NCBI GenBank assembly: GCA_018644665.1
Contig: JABGQA010000134.1
Span: 1 to 64,000 of the forward strand
Source: Candidatus Poribacteria bacterium
Lineage (GTDB): Bacteria; Poribacteria; WGA-4E; GCA-2687025
Direction of reading: 5' to 3'
Length of the DNA: 64,000 bases
The notes beneath the pieces are model-generated. The model worked only from the letters and a program-made list of their open reading frames with translations, was not told the origin of the DNA and searched no databases. This document shows positions 19,261-28,493 of the stretch, piece by piece; position 1 is the first letter of the stretch, and every line of letters begins with the position of its first letter. A program made the position numbers and the translations under genes.

Positions 19261-19546
19261 GCTCCAGAGCGGAGACGCCAGGTCGCGTCGGGATAGGTGT
19301 CCATGCGCGCACCGTAGGTAGCCCTCGTCTCCTCGACTCGGCGCGCCAACCCGACACGAGTCTCCCGCCATTGCCCATGGCGCCCCGCCGTTCCGGGGCC
19401 TCCGCGCACGATGATTCCGCGGCGTGCACCCAACGCGATAGCCTGCGCCACGGCCGAAGCAGTCCGTCCAGGTCAGGGGCGTGACGCGACAGGCTCTCCT
19501 CGGACGAGAGAATCGCTGCCTCCAATACAGGGTTGGTGGTCGGCAT
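19209..19546 (-). pseudogene. Possible decayed short gene (frameshifted)
   Basis: On the minus strand an ATG at 19546 opens a protein-like frame (MPTTNPVLEAAILSSEESLS) that turns arginine-rich after about 32 codons. The neighbouring frame then becomes protein-like (AIALGARRGIIVRGGPGT, then ATYGARMDTYPDATWRLRSG) down to about 19262. One indel near 19450 would join them into a product of about 100 residues. The family is not recognised, and there is no good ribosome-binding site. This is a weak call. Confidence 0.3.
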
Positions 19547-19696
19547 CGGTCGGGCTGTGGTTCCTGCATGCCAGCGTCCTTTCGGCTTCCGTCGGGCGCC
19601 GTTGCCCTAGACACTTCCAGGGCTTTCACATCGCCGCCACACCGAACGGCCCAGGCCACCAACGGCATCAGATCGCACCCGACCGGCGCCTCGCCC

Positions 19697-19723
19697 TTGA
19701 CACGGTCGCGCCTCTGGTATACG
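19697..19723 (+). promoter_or_regulatory. Candidate sigma-70 promoter in a gene-free region
   Basis: TTGACA (19697-19702), a 15-base spacer and TATACG (19718-19723). The -35 box is perfect, but the spacer is short. A strong terminator follows only about 30 bases downstream, so the product would be a very short transcript or an attenuated leader. Confidence 0.4.
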
Positions 19724-19752
19724 GTTCTCCGCGAACTGATCAATTCCCAATC

Positions 19753-19787
19753 CCCCGGTCCGCGACGGCGGAACGGGGTCTTTTTAT
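19753..19787 (+). terminator. Rho-independent terminator or attenuator
   Basis: CCCCG-G-TCCGC, loop GACG, GCGGA-A-CGGGG: ten base pairs with one internal mismatch (19753-19778), followed by TCTTTTTA. It is the clearest intrinsic terminator in the window and lies far from the end of any intact gene (nearest stop at 19260). Confidence 0.75.
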
Positions 19788-19943
19788 GTACGCCCGCGTC
19801 GTCGGGGCGCCGTCACACGCCAGCCGTTCGCAGGCTTTCCTGCGGGCCACGCGTCGCGAGCGACCCACCCCGCCACGACCAGCGTCGATGGGAAGGCCCA
19901 CCCGGATCACCAGTGCGTCGCGCGCGCGGACCATCCTGACCTG

Positions 19944-20213
19944 ATGCTGCTGTTCCTCCTGCTCGCCACGTCTGCCGTGCTAGAAGTATGCGTGGCTGTG
20001 GCTCTACGCCGCAGTGGATTGTGGATACCGTACGGCGTGCGTGCCTACGGCTGTCCTCGCAGGAACGGCGACTGTGTCGTCAGGGCGATCCCCGATTTCG
20101 CCGGTACCGAGGATCGCAGAACCTTGCGCCGGGCCGACCGACGCGTTAGCGTGCCCGCTACATCGCACGCGCGACGCCTCGTCTGCGCCGCGCAACCGCT
20201 CGCGAACGTCTGA
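19944..20213 (+). CDS. Small ORF with N-terminal membrane segment, possibly decayed
   Basis: An 89-codon frame from ATG 19944. The first 25 residues (MLLFLLLATSAVLEVCVAVA) form a convincing membrane segment like the start of small four-helix membrane proteins. The remainder is arginine- and cysteine-rich and looks out of frame, so this may be the remnant of a small transporter-like protein truncated by an indel near 20020. No ribosome-binding site stands out. Confidence 0.25.
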   Translation: MLLFLLLATSAVLEVCVAVALRRSGLWIPYGVRAYGCPRRNGDCVVRAIPDFAGTEDRRTLRRADRRVSVPATSHARRLVCAAQPLANV

Positions 20214-20228
20214 CAGGGAGGACAGACT

Positions 20229-21011
20229 ATGGGCAATCGCGCTTACCGTGCATTCGTCACACTCGTCGTCGCAGCGGCCCTCGCAACGCCGCTCGTAGCA
20301 CGGGCGGAGATTATCGGCGCCTGGCTGTTCGACGAAGGCAGCGGCGCTACCACGGAGGACGCCACCGGCCAGCAGGCCGACGGCGAACTCATCGGAGGCG
20401 CGGACTGGGACACAGGGAGATTCGGCGGCGGGATTCTGTTCGACGGCTCGACGGGCCACGTAGAGATTCCCGACCCCGATCAGGCGCTTATCCCGCCGAA
20501 CATGACCGCCATGGCGTGGGTGAGGCTCGACAACGTCGCGGGCAACCATTCGATCCTCGAGCAGTATGACTGGGCAGGCGACCTCGGCGCCTACGCCTTT
20601 CGAACCAACGGCCCGGCGCTGGAGTGCTACCTCATCTGGGGGGTCGACGCTCCCGTCGCGCAGGGAGGCGCCCTTGAAGAGGGCGTCTGGACGCACACCG
20701 CGTTCTCGTACGACGGCAGCACGCTGGTCATCTATCAGGATGGCGAACCCGTCGGTGAACTCTCGCCGCCCAACGGCGATCTGAACCCGAGCCTCAAGTC
20801 GCTGTCAGTCGGCGTTCGCGGCGACACGAAGGATGTCCATTGGATGGCAGGCGCGATGGACGAGGTCGCCCTCTTCGACACCGCGCTGTCGGAGGATGAG
20901 ATCAAGGCGATCGCCACCACGGACGCGAGCCTCGCCGCGACGGTGCTTGCCGTCGACGCGAAGGGCAAGGCAGCCGTCCGTTGGGCCACGCTGAAGTCCG
21001 GCGCGCGCTAG
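20229..21011 (+). CDS. Secreted LamG (concanavalin A-like) domain protein
   Basis: A 260-residue exported protein. After a signal peptide (VTLVVAAALATPLVARAE) comes a full LamG/laminin-G-like jelly roll (about 28-225). Hallmarks are IIGAWLFDEGSGATTEDATG at its start, FGGGILFDGSTGHVEIPD, MTAMAWVRLDN, VWTHTAFSYDGSTLVIYQDG and MDEVALFDTALSEDEIKAI at its end. The short tail ends in WATLKSG. LamG folds usually bind carbohydrate or protein partners outside the cell. The ATG at 20229 has GGGAGG 8 bases upstream. Proteins with exactly this layout are, from memory, abundant in Poribacteria. Confidence 0.88.
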   Translation: MGNRAYRAFVTLVVAAALATPLVARAEIIGAWLFDEGSGATTEDATGQQADGELIGGADWDTGRFGGGILFDGSTGHVEIPDPDQALIPPNMTAMAWVRLDNVAGNHSILEQYDWAGDLGAYAFRTNGPALECYLIWGVDAPVAQGGALEEGVWTHTAFSYDGSTLVIYQDGEPVGELSPPNGDLNPSLKSLSVGVRGDTKDVHWMAGAMDEVALFDTALSEDEIKAIATTDASLAATVLAVDAKGKAAVRWATLKSGAR

Positions 21012-21060
21012 AGTCTCGCGTTCGGCGCGAGACAAGAGATCCGCCTCTCGGAGCTGCGCT

Positions 21061-22696
21061 ATGCGTCGTGCCGGCGTCACTCTCCTGCTCGCCTTGGGCG
21101 CGATATCGGCGGTCGCGGGCTACCAGGAGCGGCTCCTCGATTGGGAGGAGTTGGCCGCCCCGCCCGGGTCGTGGCCGCCTTCGGCCCTTGCCTTCGCTCG
21201 CGGCGCGTTCTACACGAATGGGGCTCGCGAGTCGCGTGGTCGCAATCCTGGCGTGTACCGTCTCGACGATGCGACGGACACATGGCTCCAGTGTGGCTTC
21301 GCCGACCGTCCCGTACGCGATCTCGCAGTCGATGGCGACACGCTCTACGCCGTCGTCGGTGACCGCAAGACGGCCGACCTTTACCGACACGAGCAGGACG
21401 GCGCCTGGACGCCGCTGAGCGCTCTGCCCGATTACGTGCAATTCCTTGGCGTGGCACAGGCTGTGGGGTACGTAGGCATCGGCGGAACCGATGGCGGCCT
21501 GAGCCTGCTCGACCTGGCGACAGGCGCGCTGGAGCCCATCTCATTGCCCGTGCGGGAGGTGGACATTCGCCGCGTTTCTGCCTGGGTATCGGGTAGTGAC
21601 TGGTCCGTTAGCTATAGCACGGCGGCGGGCCACTCGTTCACGCGCTACTCGGGCAGGTCCACATGGTGGACCGGACGCTACGGCCCGCCCGGGTACGCGA
21701 TCCTGGGGCTGGTCGGCGACTCGATGGGGGCCACTGCTGCCACGAGCGGCGGCGTCCTCTACCAAGAAGAGGACATGTCGGAGATGTGGGATGCCGGCGG
21801 CGACGCGCTGCCCGGCACGGCCGCGGTGGCCGTGGCGCAGACCGGCTGGGGCCGGACCTACGCCGCGACGTACGACCACGGGGTCTATGAACGGGGCCGC
21901 GATGGCTGGGAGCCCAGGAACGAAGGTCTGCCGACCCTTGATGTCCGAGCGTTGGCGACGTCGCCCGCGGCGCGGAGCGATTCCTCGGTATATGCCGCCA
22001 CGTTCGGCGGCGGCGTGCATGTGCTCCTCCCGGACTCCTCGTCGTGGAATCCGATGAAGCGGGGGTTGACGAACTCGGAGGCGCTCTCCCTCGCCGTGGA
22101 GGGCGATGCCGTCTACGTGGGAACGACCGAGGGACATATTCCGTTGGGACTGGAGCGCTGAACGCGTCGAATGGAGCCCCACGCCCACCCCTGTTCCCGG
22201 CGGGGATGCCCGAGGGGTGGCGGTGACTCCAGAAGCCATCTACGCGGCTATCCCCGGAGGCGCGTACGTGCTGAAGCGCGACGGTCGAGTGTGGGAACGG
22301 ATCGAGTTCGATGTTCGCGTGGACGCTGCGATGGCTTCGTATGCCGGCCGGCTGTACGTGGCGGGATACGGGGGAGAGCTGTTCAGCAAGGACGATGGCG
22401 CCGACGTGTGGGACTACATCCACCCGGAGTTCAACTACGAGTCTGTACGCGCGATCGCTGTCGAGGGTGGCTCCCTCTACGTCGCGACATACTACGGCCT
22501 CTTCGGCCGCCCGGTCCCCGACGGCTCCTGGGTGCGCCTGAGCCCGAGCGGCAAGACGAACGACGGCATCGTAGGGAGTGGTGGTGGCTCGCGGGACGTG
22601 GGGTTCACCGGGTGGCCCATCTCCTCTATCGCCGTGGCAGACGGCGCGATCTATCTCGCGACTGAGCGCCACTTCGTACGCGCCCGCCTGCCGTAG
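21061..22696 (+). pseudogene. Secreted beta-propeller-like protein interrupted by a frameshift
   Basis: An exported protein (signal peptide MRRAGVTLLLALGAISAVAG) with repeated propeller-like segments such as LAVDGDTLYAVVGD, VRALATSPAARSDSSVYAAT, AVEGDAVYVGTTE and IAVEGGSLYVATYYGLFG. The first frame ends at 22161, but the same pattern continues in the next frame to a stop at 22696. Removing one G from the GGG run at 22131-22133 joins them as VYVGTTEDIFRWDWSAER, giving about 545 residues. Either the gene is broken, or the assembly has a one-base error, or slippage restores the frame. Function is unknown. It lies 50 bases after the LamG gene and may share its transcript. Confidence 0.7.
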
Positions 22697-22711
22697 ACAG
22701 CGTCTCGCGCT

Positions 22712-23232
22712 CTAGAACCAGTTGGGCTTCCACGTATGTGGGTACTGCCGCGGAAACAGGGCGCGAAGGAGGGGAACCGCGTTGGGCGGAGCCTGCACGT
22801 CGTCCTCGATGAGCAGTGAGCCCAGCGCTCGAAAGCCGGTGGCAAGCTATATCAGCCGATGCTGCGGGATCTCCATCTCGTAGTCTGGCTGTGCGTCGTC
22901 GTCCGATGTGCGGACGACGCCATCTCGGATGTCCAGCGTGACATCGCCGGTGTCCGTTCGGAAGCGCACGGCGCCCGAGTGTTCGCACGCCGCGACCGTC
23001 CCGAGGCGCCGGGAGAATTCGCCCTCGATCGCCTCGTAGAACGCGCGAACGCGCGTCAGGCGGGCCATCACTTCCTTCGACCGCTGGTACGTGACTCGGA
23101 CCGCGCAGCCTATCCGCACATGAAGGTCGTGGATCAGCAGACCGCTAACTTCGGCGCCACCGTCCATCAGGTCGACGCTCTCGCAGGCTTCGTCGTCATG
23201 ACGTTCGACTGCGATCCTCAGATCAGATGCCA
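22712..23232 (-). pseudogene. Decayed Eis-like acetyltransferase with SCP2-type C-terminus
   Basis: On the minus strand a protein-like frame runs from about 23232 to a TAG at 22712, interrupted by an in-frame TAG at 22847-22849. The end matches a sterol-carrier-like (SCP2) C-terminal domain as found in Eis-type GNAT acetyltransferases (VRFRTDTGDVTLDIRDGVV, then GFRALGSLLIEDDVQAP and a final PHTWKPNWF). The front retains only a short piece (DLRIAVERHDDEACESVDL, then HDLHVRIGCA), and the central acetyl-CoA-binding part is missing. Internal stop plus large deletion indicate a dead gene. The family name rests on recognition by eye. Confidence 0.55.
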
Positions 23233-23279
23233 CGACCGACTCGCTCTGCCAGAACCCAAGTTCCGACGCTCCCGCGCGC

Positions 23280-24635
23280 GTGGATGCACACCGACATCGT
23301 CGAGCCGGCGCCCTTGCCGTTCTTCGCCCGCATTGCCAGAATAGACTGCCCAACCCGCCGCGTATCGGATGGCGGACAGGCAAGGCCGCTGCGCGCGGCC
23401 GGAAACAAGGCTTCCTGAGCACCCAACCGACGTCCGAATCCCTGCCACCCGTCTGGCGCATCGTCGCGTACAGAAGGCTATGGCTCGCCACCGTGGTGAT
23501 GTCGCTCGCCAACGAGTGCGAGCGGTTGGCGGTTGGCTGGGTGGTGCTGATCGAGACGGACTCCGTGTTCCTGACGGCCGCGTCGTTCGCCGTGCGGAAG
23601 GCGCCGACAACCCTGGTCGCGCCGGTGGCGGGCGAGATTAGCGACCGCGTGCCGCGCAGTCGACTGCTCGCCGTGACGGCGTTCTACAAGGCGATCATCG
23701 TCGCGTTGCTGGGGTTCACGACGCTGAACGGCGGCGCGGGCATCGGGTGGCTGTTCGTCCTCGCGGCGCTGAGCGGCCTCGCGCGGCCGTTCGAGGTATC
23801 TGCCACGCAGGGACTCATAACCGACATCGTCCCGCGCCGACAGGCGATGCGCGCGATGGCGTTGCAGTCGACCGGCGCGAAGGCGGTGGGCGCCCTGGGC
23901 AGCCTTGTCGGTGGGCTCGCCATCGCGGGCTTTGGCGCGACCGCCCCGTTCCTCGCCGGCGCGGGCGTCTTCATGGTCGCTGCCGCGGCGATGATGACCG
24001 TCCCACGCGGCCGCCGCGCCGCCCACGCGCCTATTGTCCTTCACCCACGCATACTGCTCGAGGCGGTGCAGGCGTTGGCGGGCCTCGGGCGCCGGCCGGT
24101 TGTCAGGACGCTGCTCTTTACCGCCTTCGTCGTCGAGATATTCGGCTTCGCGTTCGGCTCCGTGTTGCCGGTCGTCGCGCGCGACGTGCTCGACGTCGAG
24201 GCGCGTGGGCTTGGGGCTCTTTCGCTGATGTTGGGACTCGGGTCGGTGGTTGGCATGGCGACGCTCGCGACGTTCAGCGATCTCCCGCGCAAGGGTCTGC
24301 TGCTCGTCGCTGTGACCATCTGCTACGGCGTGACTCTGGTGGTGTTCGCCGCCTCTGGCATATTCGCGGTGTCGCTGGTGGTCGTCATGGGCGTCGGCGC
24401 GATGGCCGCCCTATTCGACGCGATACAGTGGACGCTGCTTCAGCAGCATGTCCCCGACGACCTGCGTGGACGGGTCATCGGCGGTTGGGTCTTCGCCATC
24501 AGCTTCGGCTGGGTCGGGCAGTTGGCTCTCGGCGCCGCGTCTCACGCGTTCGGCGTGCAGTGGGCGCTGGGGGCCGCGGGCGCGATGGTCGCGGTCACCG
24601 GCGTCGCGGCCTACGGACGCCTGCGCGATCGCTGA
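23280..24635 (+). CDS. Major facilitator superfamily transporter (EntS/MFS_3-like)
   Basis: A transporter with about 12 membrane helices. The homologous part starts near PPVWRIVAYRRLWLATVVMS (about 23440). Conserved features are the loop EISDRVPRSRLLAVTAF after helix 2 and FEVSATQGLITDIVPRRQAM, both typical of the MFS_3 branch that contains enterobactin exporter EntS and many drug-efflux proteins. The frame is open from GTG 23280, but the first 45 residues are arginine-rich and probably untranslated; CTG 23415 or GTG 23490 are possible true starts. The direction of transport and substrate are unknown. Confidence 0.8.
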   Translation: MDAHRHRRAGALAVLRPHCQNRLPNPPRIGWRTGKAAARGRKQGFLSTQPTSESLPPVWRIVAYRRLWLATVVMSLANECERLAVGWVVLIETDSVFLTAASFAVRKAPTTLVAPVAGEISDRVPRSRLLAVTAFYKAIIVALLGFTTLNGGAGIGWLFVLAALSGLARPFEVSATQGLITDIVPRRQAMRAMALQSTGAKAVGALGSLVGGLAIAGFGATAPFLAGAGVFMVAAAAMMTVPRGRRAAHAPIVLHPRILLEAVQALAGLGRRPVVRTLLFTAFVVEIFGFAFGSVLPVVARDVLDVEARGLGALSLMLGLGSVVGMATLATFSDLPRKGLLLVAVTICYGVTLVVFAASGIFAVSLVVVMGVGAMAALFDAIQWTLLQQHVPDDLRGRVIGGWVFAISFGWVGQLALGAASHAFGVQWALGAAGAMVAVTGVAAYGRLRDR

Positions 24636-24772
24636 CCACGTCGGCCGCGCGTGCCTCGCAGCGGTCGGCCTGGTAGTGCGCAGGCAAGCCAGCCAGGTCC
24701 ATAGCATCGCCTGCAGAGAACACCGTGGGCCGGAGGTGGCTGCGTGGGCGTTCCCCGTCGTGCTATCGTATG

Positions 24773-24787
24773 CCTCCCAAGGGGAGG
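24773..24787 (+). promoter_or_regulatory. Hairpin that includes the Shine-Dalgarno of phoX
   Basis: CCTCCC (24773-24778), loop AAG and GGGAGG (24782-24787) form a perfect six-pair stem. GGGAGG is also the ribosome-binding site for the ATG at 24793. Closing the stem would hide the site, so translation of the PhoX-like protein could be gated by a factor, temperature or a coupled ribosome. Confidence 0.45.
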
Positions 24788-24792
24788 TTTAG

Positions 24793-26529
24793 ATGAGACT
24801 ATCCAGACGGCATTTTCTGCGTTCCGCCGGAGCCTACGCGGTCGGCTTCATGGGGCTCCGCACGTTCGTGAGCGATCCGGCGGCGCTTGCGCAGACGCCG
24901 GGCCAAGCGCGGCAGTTCGGCTTCGGCGACCTGGTGGAAGACCCCGACGGCATCCTGGACCTTCCACGCGACTTCTCCTATCACATCTTCTCGAGGACGG
25001 GCGACGAGATGGACGACGGGCTTCTTGTGCCCGGTCGTCATGACGGCATGGCCGCCTTCCCGGGCCCTAATGGCAATACGATCCTCGTCAGGAACCACGA
25101 ACTCAACCCCGACAGCCCCGGCACGGGGCCGTTCGGGCGCGGCAACGAACTGCTGGCCAACGTCAACAGCGACATGCTCTACGACTTCGGCAACGGCTCT
25201 CTGCCGGGTGTCGGAGGGACGACAACACTCGTGTACGACACGGAGGCGCGCAGTCTCCAACAGCACTCCCTGAGCCTGGCCGGCACCGTGCGGAACTGCG
25301 CCGGCGGCCCGACGCCCTGGAACACGTGGATCACCTGCGAGGAAACCAACATCCGAAAGGGCTCCGGCGGCGCCGCGGAGGTGGACCACGGGTACAACTT
25401 CGAAGTGCCGGCGACGGCCGCAATCGGTCTCGCCGACCCCGTGCCGCTCACGGCGATGGGGCGCTTCAACCACGAGGCGATTGCGGTCGATCCCGCCAGC
25501 GGCATCATCTACCAGACAGAGGACCGCGGCGAAGGGCTGATCTACCGGTTCATCCCCGACGCTCCCGGAAGTCCCGCGGTGGGTGGCCGGCTACAGGCGT
25601 TGGCCGTGAAGGACATGCCGAGCGCGGACATGCGCAACTGGTCCGGCGGCGTCATCGCGATCGGCGAGCGCCTGGATGTCGAGTGGATCGACATGGCGGA
25701 CGTCGAGTCGCCGGGCGACAACCTGCGCTTCCAGGGCTTCAGCGCCGGCGCGGCGCGCTTCGCTCGCGGCGAAGGCATGTGGTACGGGAACGACTCGATA
25801 TACTTCGCTTGCACGAACGGCGGCAGCGGGCAGACCGGCCAGATATGGCGCTACGTTCCCAGCCCCGTCGAGGGCACGCCCGCCGAGGGGAACAACCCCG
25901 GCAGCCTGTCGCTGTTCATCGAGCCGAACGACCGCGGGCTGATCGAGAAGTGCGACAACGTCACCGTGACGCCGTGGGGCGACCTCATCCTGTGCGAGGA
26001 CGGATCGGGCGAGCAGTTCCTTGTCGGGGTCACGCCCGCCGGGACGCTGTACAAGTTCGGAAAGAACGCGCTGGGTGGGTCGGAATTCGCCGGCGCGACG
26101 TTCTCGCCCGATGGCACCACGATGTTCGTGAACATCCAGACGCCCGGGATGACGCTCGCGATCAAGGGCCCGTGGGAACAGCACGGCGTCGCCGTCGAAC
26201 CCCAAGGCCGCCGTCTGACGACACTGGGGTCCATCAAGCGGCCTGAACTGCTACAGAACTACCCCAACCCGTTCAACCCAGAGACGTGGATTCCCTACCG
26301 GCTGGCGGAGGACGACGAGGTCACTATCTCGATCTACGACCTCGGCGGCGACCTGACGCGCACGCTGAACCTGGGCGCCCGTCCCGCTGGCGACCACGTG
26401 AGTCGATCCAGCGCGGCGTACTGGGACGGACGCGACGAGAACGGCGAGATGGCGGCGAGTGGAACGTACTTCTATCAGCTCAAGACGGCGAAGTACACCG
26501 CGATCAAGCGGCTGACCGTGGCCAAGTAA
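24793..26529 (+). CDS. PhoX-like (DUF839) phosphatase with Tat signal and FlgD-like tail
   Basis: A 578-residue protein. A twin-arginine signal (SRRHFLRSAG, residues 4-13) sends it folded across the membrane. The main part (about 40-470) is of the PhoX/DUF839 type: LPRDFSYHIFSRTGDEMDDG, RNHELNPD, NTWITCEETN, GRFNHEAIAVD and YQTEDRGEGLIYRF. PhoX enzymes are Ca/Fe-dependent alkaline phosphatases acting on phosphomonoesters. The last 95 residues form a FlgD-like immunoglobulin fold (LLQNYPNPFNPETWIPYRLA to GTYFYQLKTAKYTAIKRL), a C-terminal sorting-type domain. Combining Tat export with such a tail suggests final attachment to or passage through the cell surface. Confidence 0.87.
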   Translation: MRLSRRHFLRSAGAYAVGFMGLRTFVSDPAALAQTPGQARQFGFGDLVEDPDGILDLPRDFSYHIFSRTGDEMDDGLLVPGRHDGMAAFPGPNGNTILVRNHELNPDSPGTGPFGRGNELLANVNSDMLYDFGNGSLPGVGGTTTLVYDTEARSLQQHSLSLAGTVRNCAGGPTPWNTWITCEETNIRKGSGGAAEVDHGYNFEVPATAAIGLADPVPLTAMGRFNHEAIAVDPASGIIYQTEDRGEGLIYRFIPDAPGSPAVGGRLQALAVKDMPSADMRNWSGGVIAIGERLDVEWIDMADVESPGDNLRFQGFSAGAARFARGEGMWYGNDSIYFACTNGGSGQTGQIWRYVPSPVEGTPAEGNNPGSLSLFIEPNDRGLIEKCDNVTVTPWGDLILCEDGSGEQFLVGVTPAGTLYKFGKNALGGSEFAGATFSPDGTTMFVNIQTPGMTLAIKGPWEQHGVAVEPQGRRLTTLGSIKRPELLQNYPNPFNPETWIPYRLAEDDEVTISIYDLGGDLTRTLNLGARPAGDHVSRSSAAYWDGRDENGEMAASGTYFYQLKTAKYTAIKRLTVAK

Positions 26530-26565
26530 GGCTGGGGCGCTCGCAGCGCCGTATCGGAGGTCGGC

Positions 26566-28473
26566 ATGGCACGACCTTCCGTGAGTACCCGCGCGATCGT
26601 CTTCGGGTTGGCGCTGCTGCCGATCACGGTCTACTGGATGAGCGTCGCGGAGTTGAAGTACAACTCCCAGGCGACGGCTCTGCCGATCTTCGTCTATCCC
26701 GTCTGCGTGCTGTTCCTGCTGGCCGTCGGCTCCCTGCCGATCCGGCGATACTGGCCACAGGCCGCCCTCCGGTCGGGCGAACTGCTCACGATATACGTGA
26801 TGCTGGTGGGCGCCACCTCGCTCGGCGCCTACGGCATGATGCAGGACCTGTTCGCCGTCATCGCGCATCCCTACCAGTACGCGACCCCTGAGAATGACTG
26901 GCAAGCGCTGTTCTTCCGGTACATACCCGTCTACCTGACCCCCGACGACCCGGCGGCGCTCGACGCGTACTACGAGGGTGGGTCGAGCCTGCACGTTAGC
27001 CGACACCTGCGGGCATGGGCGAGGCCGGCGCTCGTATGGGGCGTCTTCGCGTGCCTGATCGTATGGATGATGCTCTGCGTCAACACGCTGCTGCGCAGAC
27101 AGTGGATCGAGCGGGAGCGGCTCGTGTTTCCGATCGTGCAACTGCCGCTCGCGTTGGCGCGCTCGGGGTCGTTCTTCCGTAGCCGTCTGCTGTGGATTGG
27201 CTTCGGGATGGTAGCCGCGATCGATCTGATTGATGGACTGCATGTCCTCTACCCGGCCGTGCCGGGCATCAACGTGAAGCTCTACGACATCGGCCGCTTC
27301 TTCCCCGAGAAGCCGTGGAGCGCGATGGGGAGCACCCGCACATCGCTCTATCCGTTCATGGTCGGCATCGGCTTCTTCCTGCCTCTTGACCTGTCGTTCT
27401 CGTGCTGGGTGTTCTTCGTGATCCGCCAACTGGTGAAGGTCCTCTCCAGCTACGTGGGCGCGCAGCGTATGCCGGGCTTCCCCTACTTCCACGAACAATC
27501 TGCCGGAGCCTGGACGGGTCTTTGCCTCATCGCGCTGTGGCTGAGTCGACGCCATCTTCAGGAAGCGGTCGTGTCGGCGTGGCGCGGGGCGCGCGAGGCG
27601 GACGGCCCTGGCGGCCCCGACGGCCCAATGAGCTACCGCACGGCCATGGCTGGGCTGTTGGCCGGCGCCGGTGGGCTGATGCTGTTCTGCCGAGTGGCGG
27701 GTCTGTCGGTGATCCACGGCGCGGTGTTCTTCGGGCTCTACTTCATGATCGCCATCGCCGTAACGCGCGTCCGAGCCGAGTTCGGCGCCCCGCACGGCAT
27801 CTTCAACCATCCTCTCGACATCATGGTGACCACCCTCGGCACGAACGTCATCGGCGCGCAGAACCTGACGTCGATGTCGTTCCTGTTCTGGTTCAACCGT
27901 GGCTACCGGCCCCATCCGATGCCGAACCAGTTGGAGGCGCTCAAGTTGGCGCAGTCCACGCGGATGGACGCGCGTCGACTGGTGGTCGCGATGCTCCTCG
28001 CGACGGTGGTCAGCGTGATCGCCGTGTTCTGGATCGACCTATCGCTCATCTACCGGGAGGGCGCCACTGCGGGTCTAAGCTCGTTTCGCCTGTGGGTCGG
28101 CAGCGGCGCGTTCAACAACCTCCAGCGCTGGCTGTCGTATCCGCGTGACGCTGACGCCCTCCGCGTCGGCTTCATGAGCGTCGGCGTGGCGGTCATCTCG
28201 CTGCTCTACGCTTTGCGTCTACGGTTCCTCGCCTGGCCGCTACATCCCGCCGGCTACGCGCTTGCCGTCAGTTCCGCGGTGGACTACTTCTGGTTCCCGC
28301 TGTTCCTGAGCTGGTCGCTGAAGCTTCTCGTCCTGCGTCTGGGTGGGGCGGGCGGATACCGTCGAGCGATCCCCTTCTTCCTCGCGCTGATCCTGGGCGA
28401 CCTTGTCGCGGGCGGGCTGTGGATGATCTTCGGCGTGATAACGGGCCGGCAGGTGTACATGTTCTTCATCTGA
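26566..28473 (+). CDS. Large polytopic membrane protein, DUF6785-like
   Basis: A 635-residue integral membrane protein with roughly 12-14 hydrophobic segments, beginning with a helix after an RAIVFGLALLPITVYWMSVA N-terminus. Family features include the ERERLVFPIVQLPLALA stretch after the first helices, GQWIER-type basic loops, RVRAEFGAPHGIFNH and a conserved WFNRGYRPHPMPNQLEALKL segment. Members occur, from memory, in Poribacteria, Planctomycetes and Latescibacteria and have no known function. ATG 26566 has GGAGG 8-10 bases upstream. It follows phoX by 36 bases, so both are likely expressed together. Confidence 0.75.
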   Translation: MARPSVSTRAIVFGLALLPITVYWMSVAELKYNSQATALPIFVYPVCVLFLLAVGSLPIRRYWPQAALRSGELLTIYVMLVGATSLGAYGMMQDLFAVIAHPYQYATPENDWQALFFRYIPVYLTPDDPAALDAYYEGGSSLHVSRHLRAWARPALVWGVFACLIVWMMLCVNTLLRRQWIERERLVFPIVQLPLALARSGSFFRSRLLWIGFGMVAAIDLIDGLHVLYPAVPGINVKLYDIGRFFPEKPWSAMGSTRTSLYPFMVGIGFFLPLDLSFSCWVFFVIRQLVKVLSSYVGAQRMPGFPYFHEQSAGAWTGLCLIALWLSRRHLQEAVVSAWRGAREADGPGGPDGPMSYRTAMAGLLAGAGGLMLFCRVAGLSVIHGAVFFGLYFMIAIAVTRVRAEFGAPHGIFNHPLDIMVTTLGTNVIGAQNLTSMSFLFWFNRGYRPHPMPNQLEALKLAQSTRMDARRLVVAMLLATVVSVIAVFWIDLSLIYREGATAGLSSFRLWVGSGAFNNLQRWLSYPRDADALRVGFMSVGVAVISLLYALRLRFLAWPLHPAGYALAVSSAVDYFWFPLFLSWSLKLLVLRLGGAGGYRRAIPFFLALILGDLVAGGLWMIFGVITGRQVYMFFI

Positions 28474-28493
28474 CGGTGCGCGAGGAGACGCGC

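Noticed and set aside
26251-27915. A 554-codon open frame on the minus strand
   Set aside because: It is exactly antisense to the end of phoX and the DUF6785-like gene, rich in Arg, His and Gln, and without recognisable motifs; it is a by-product of high GC content.
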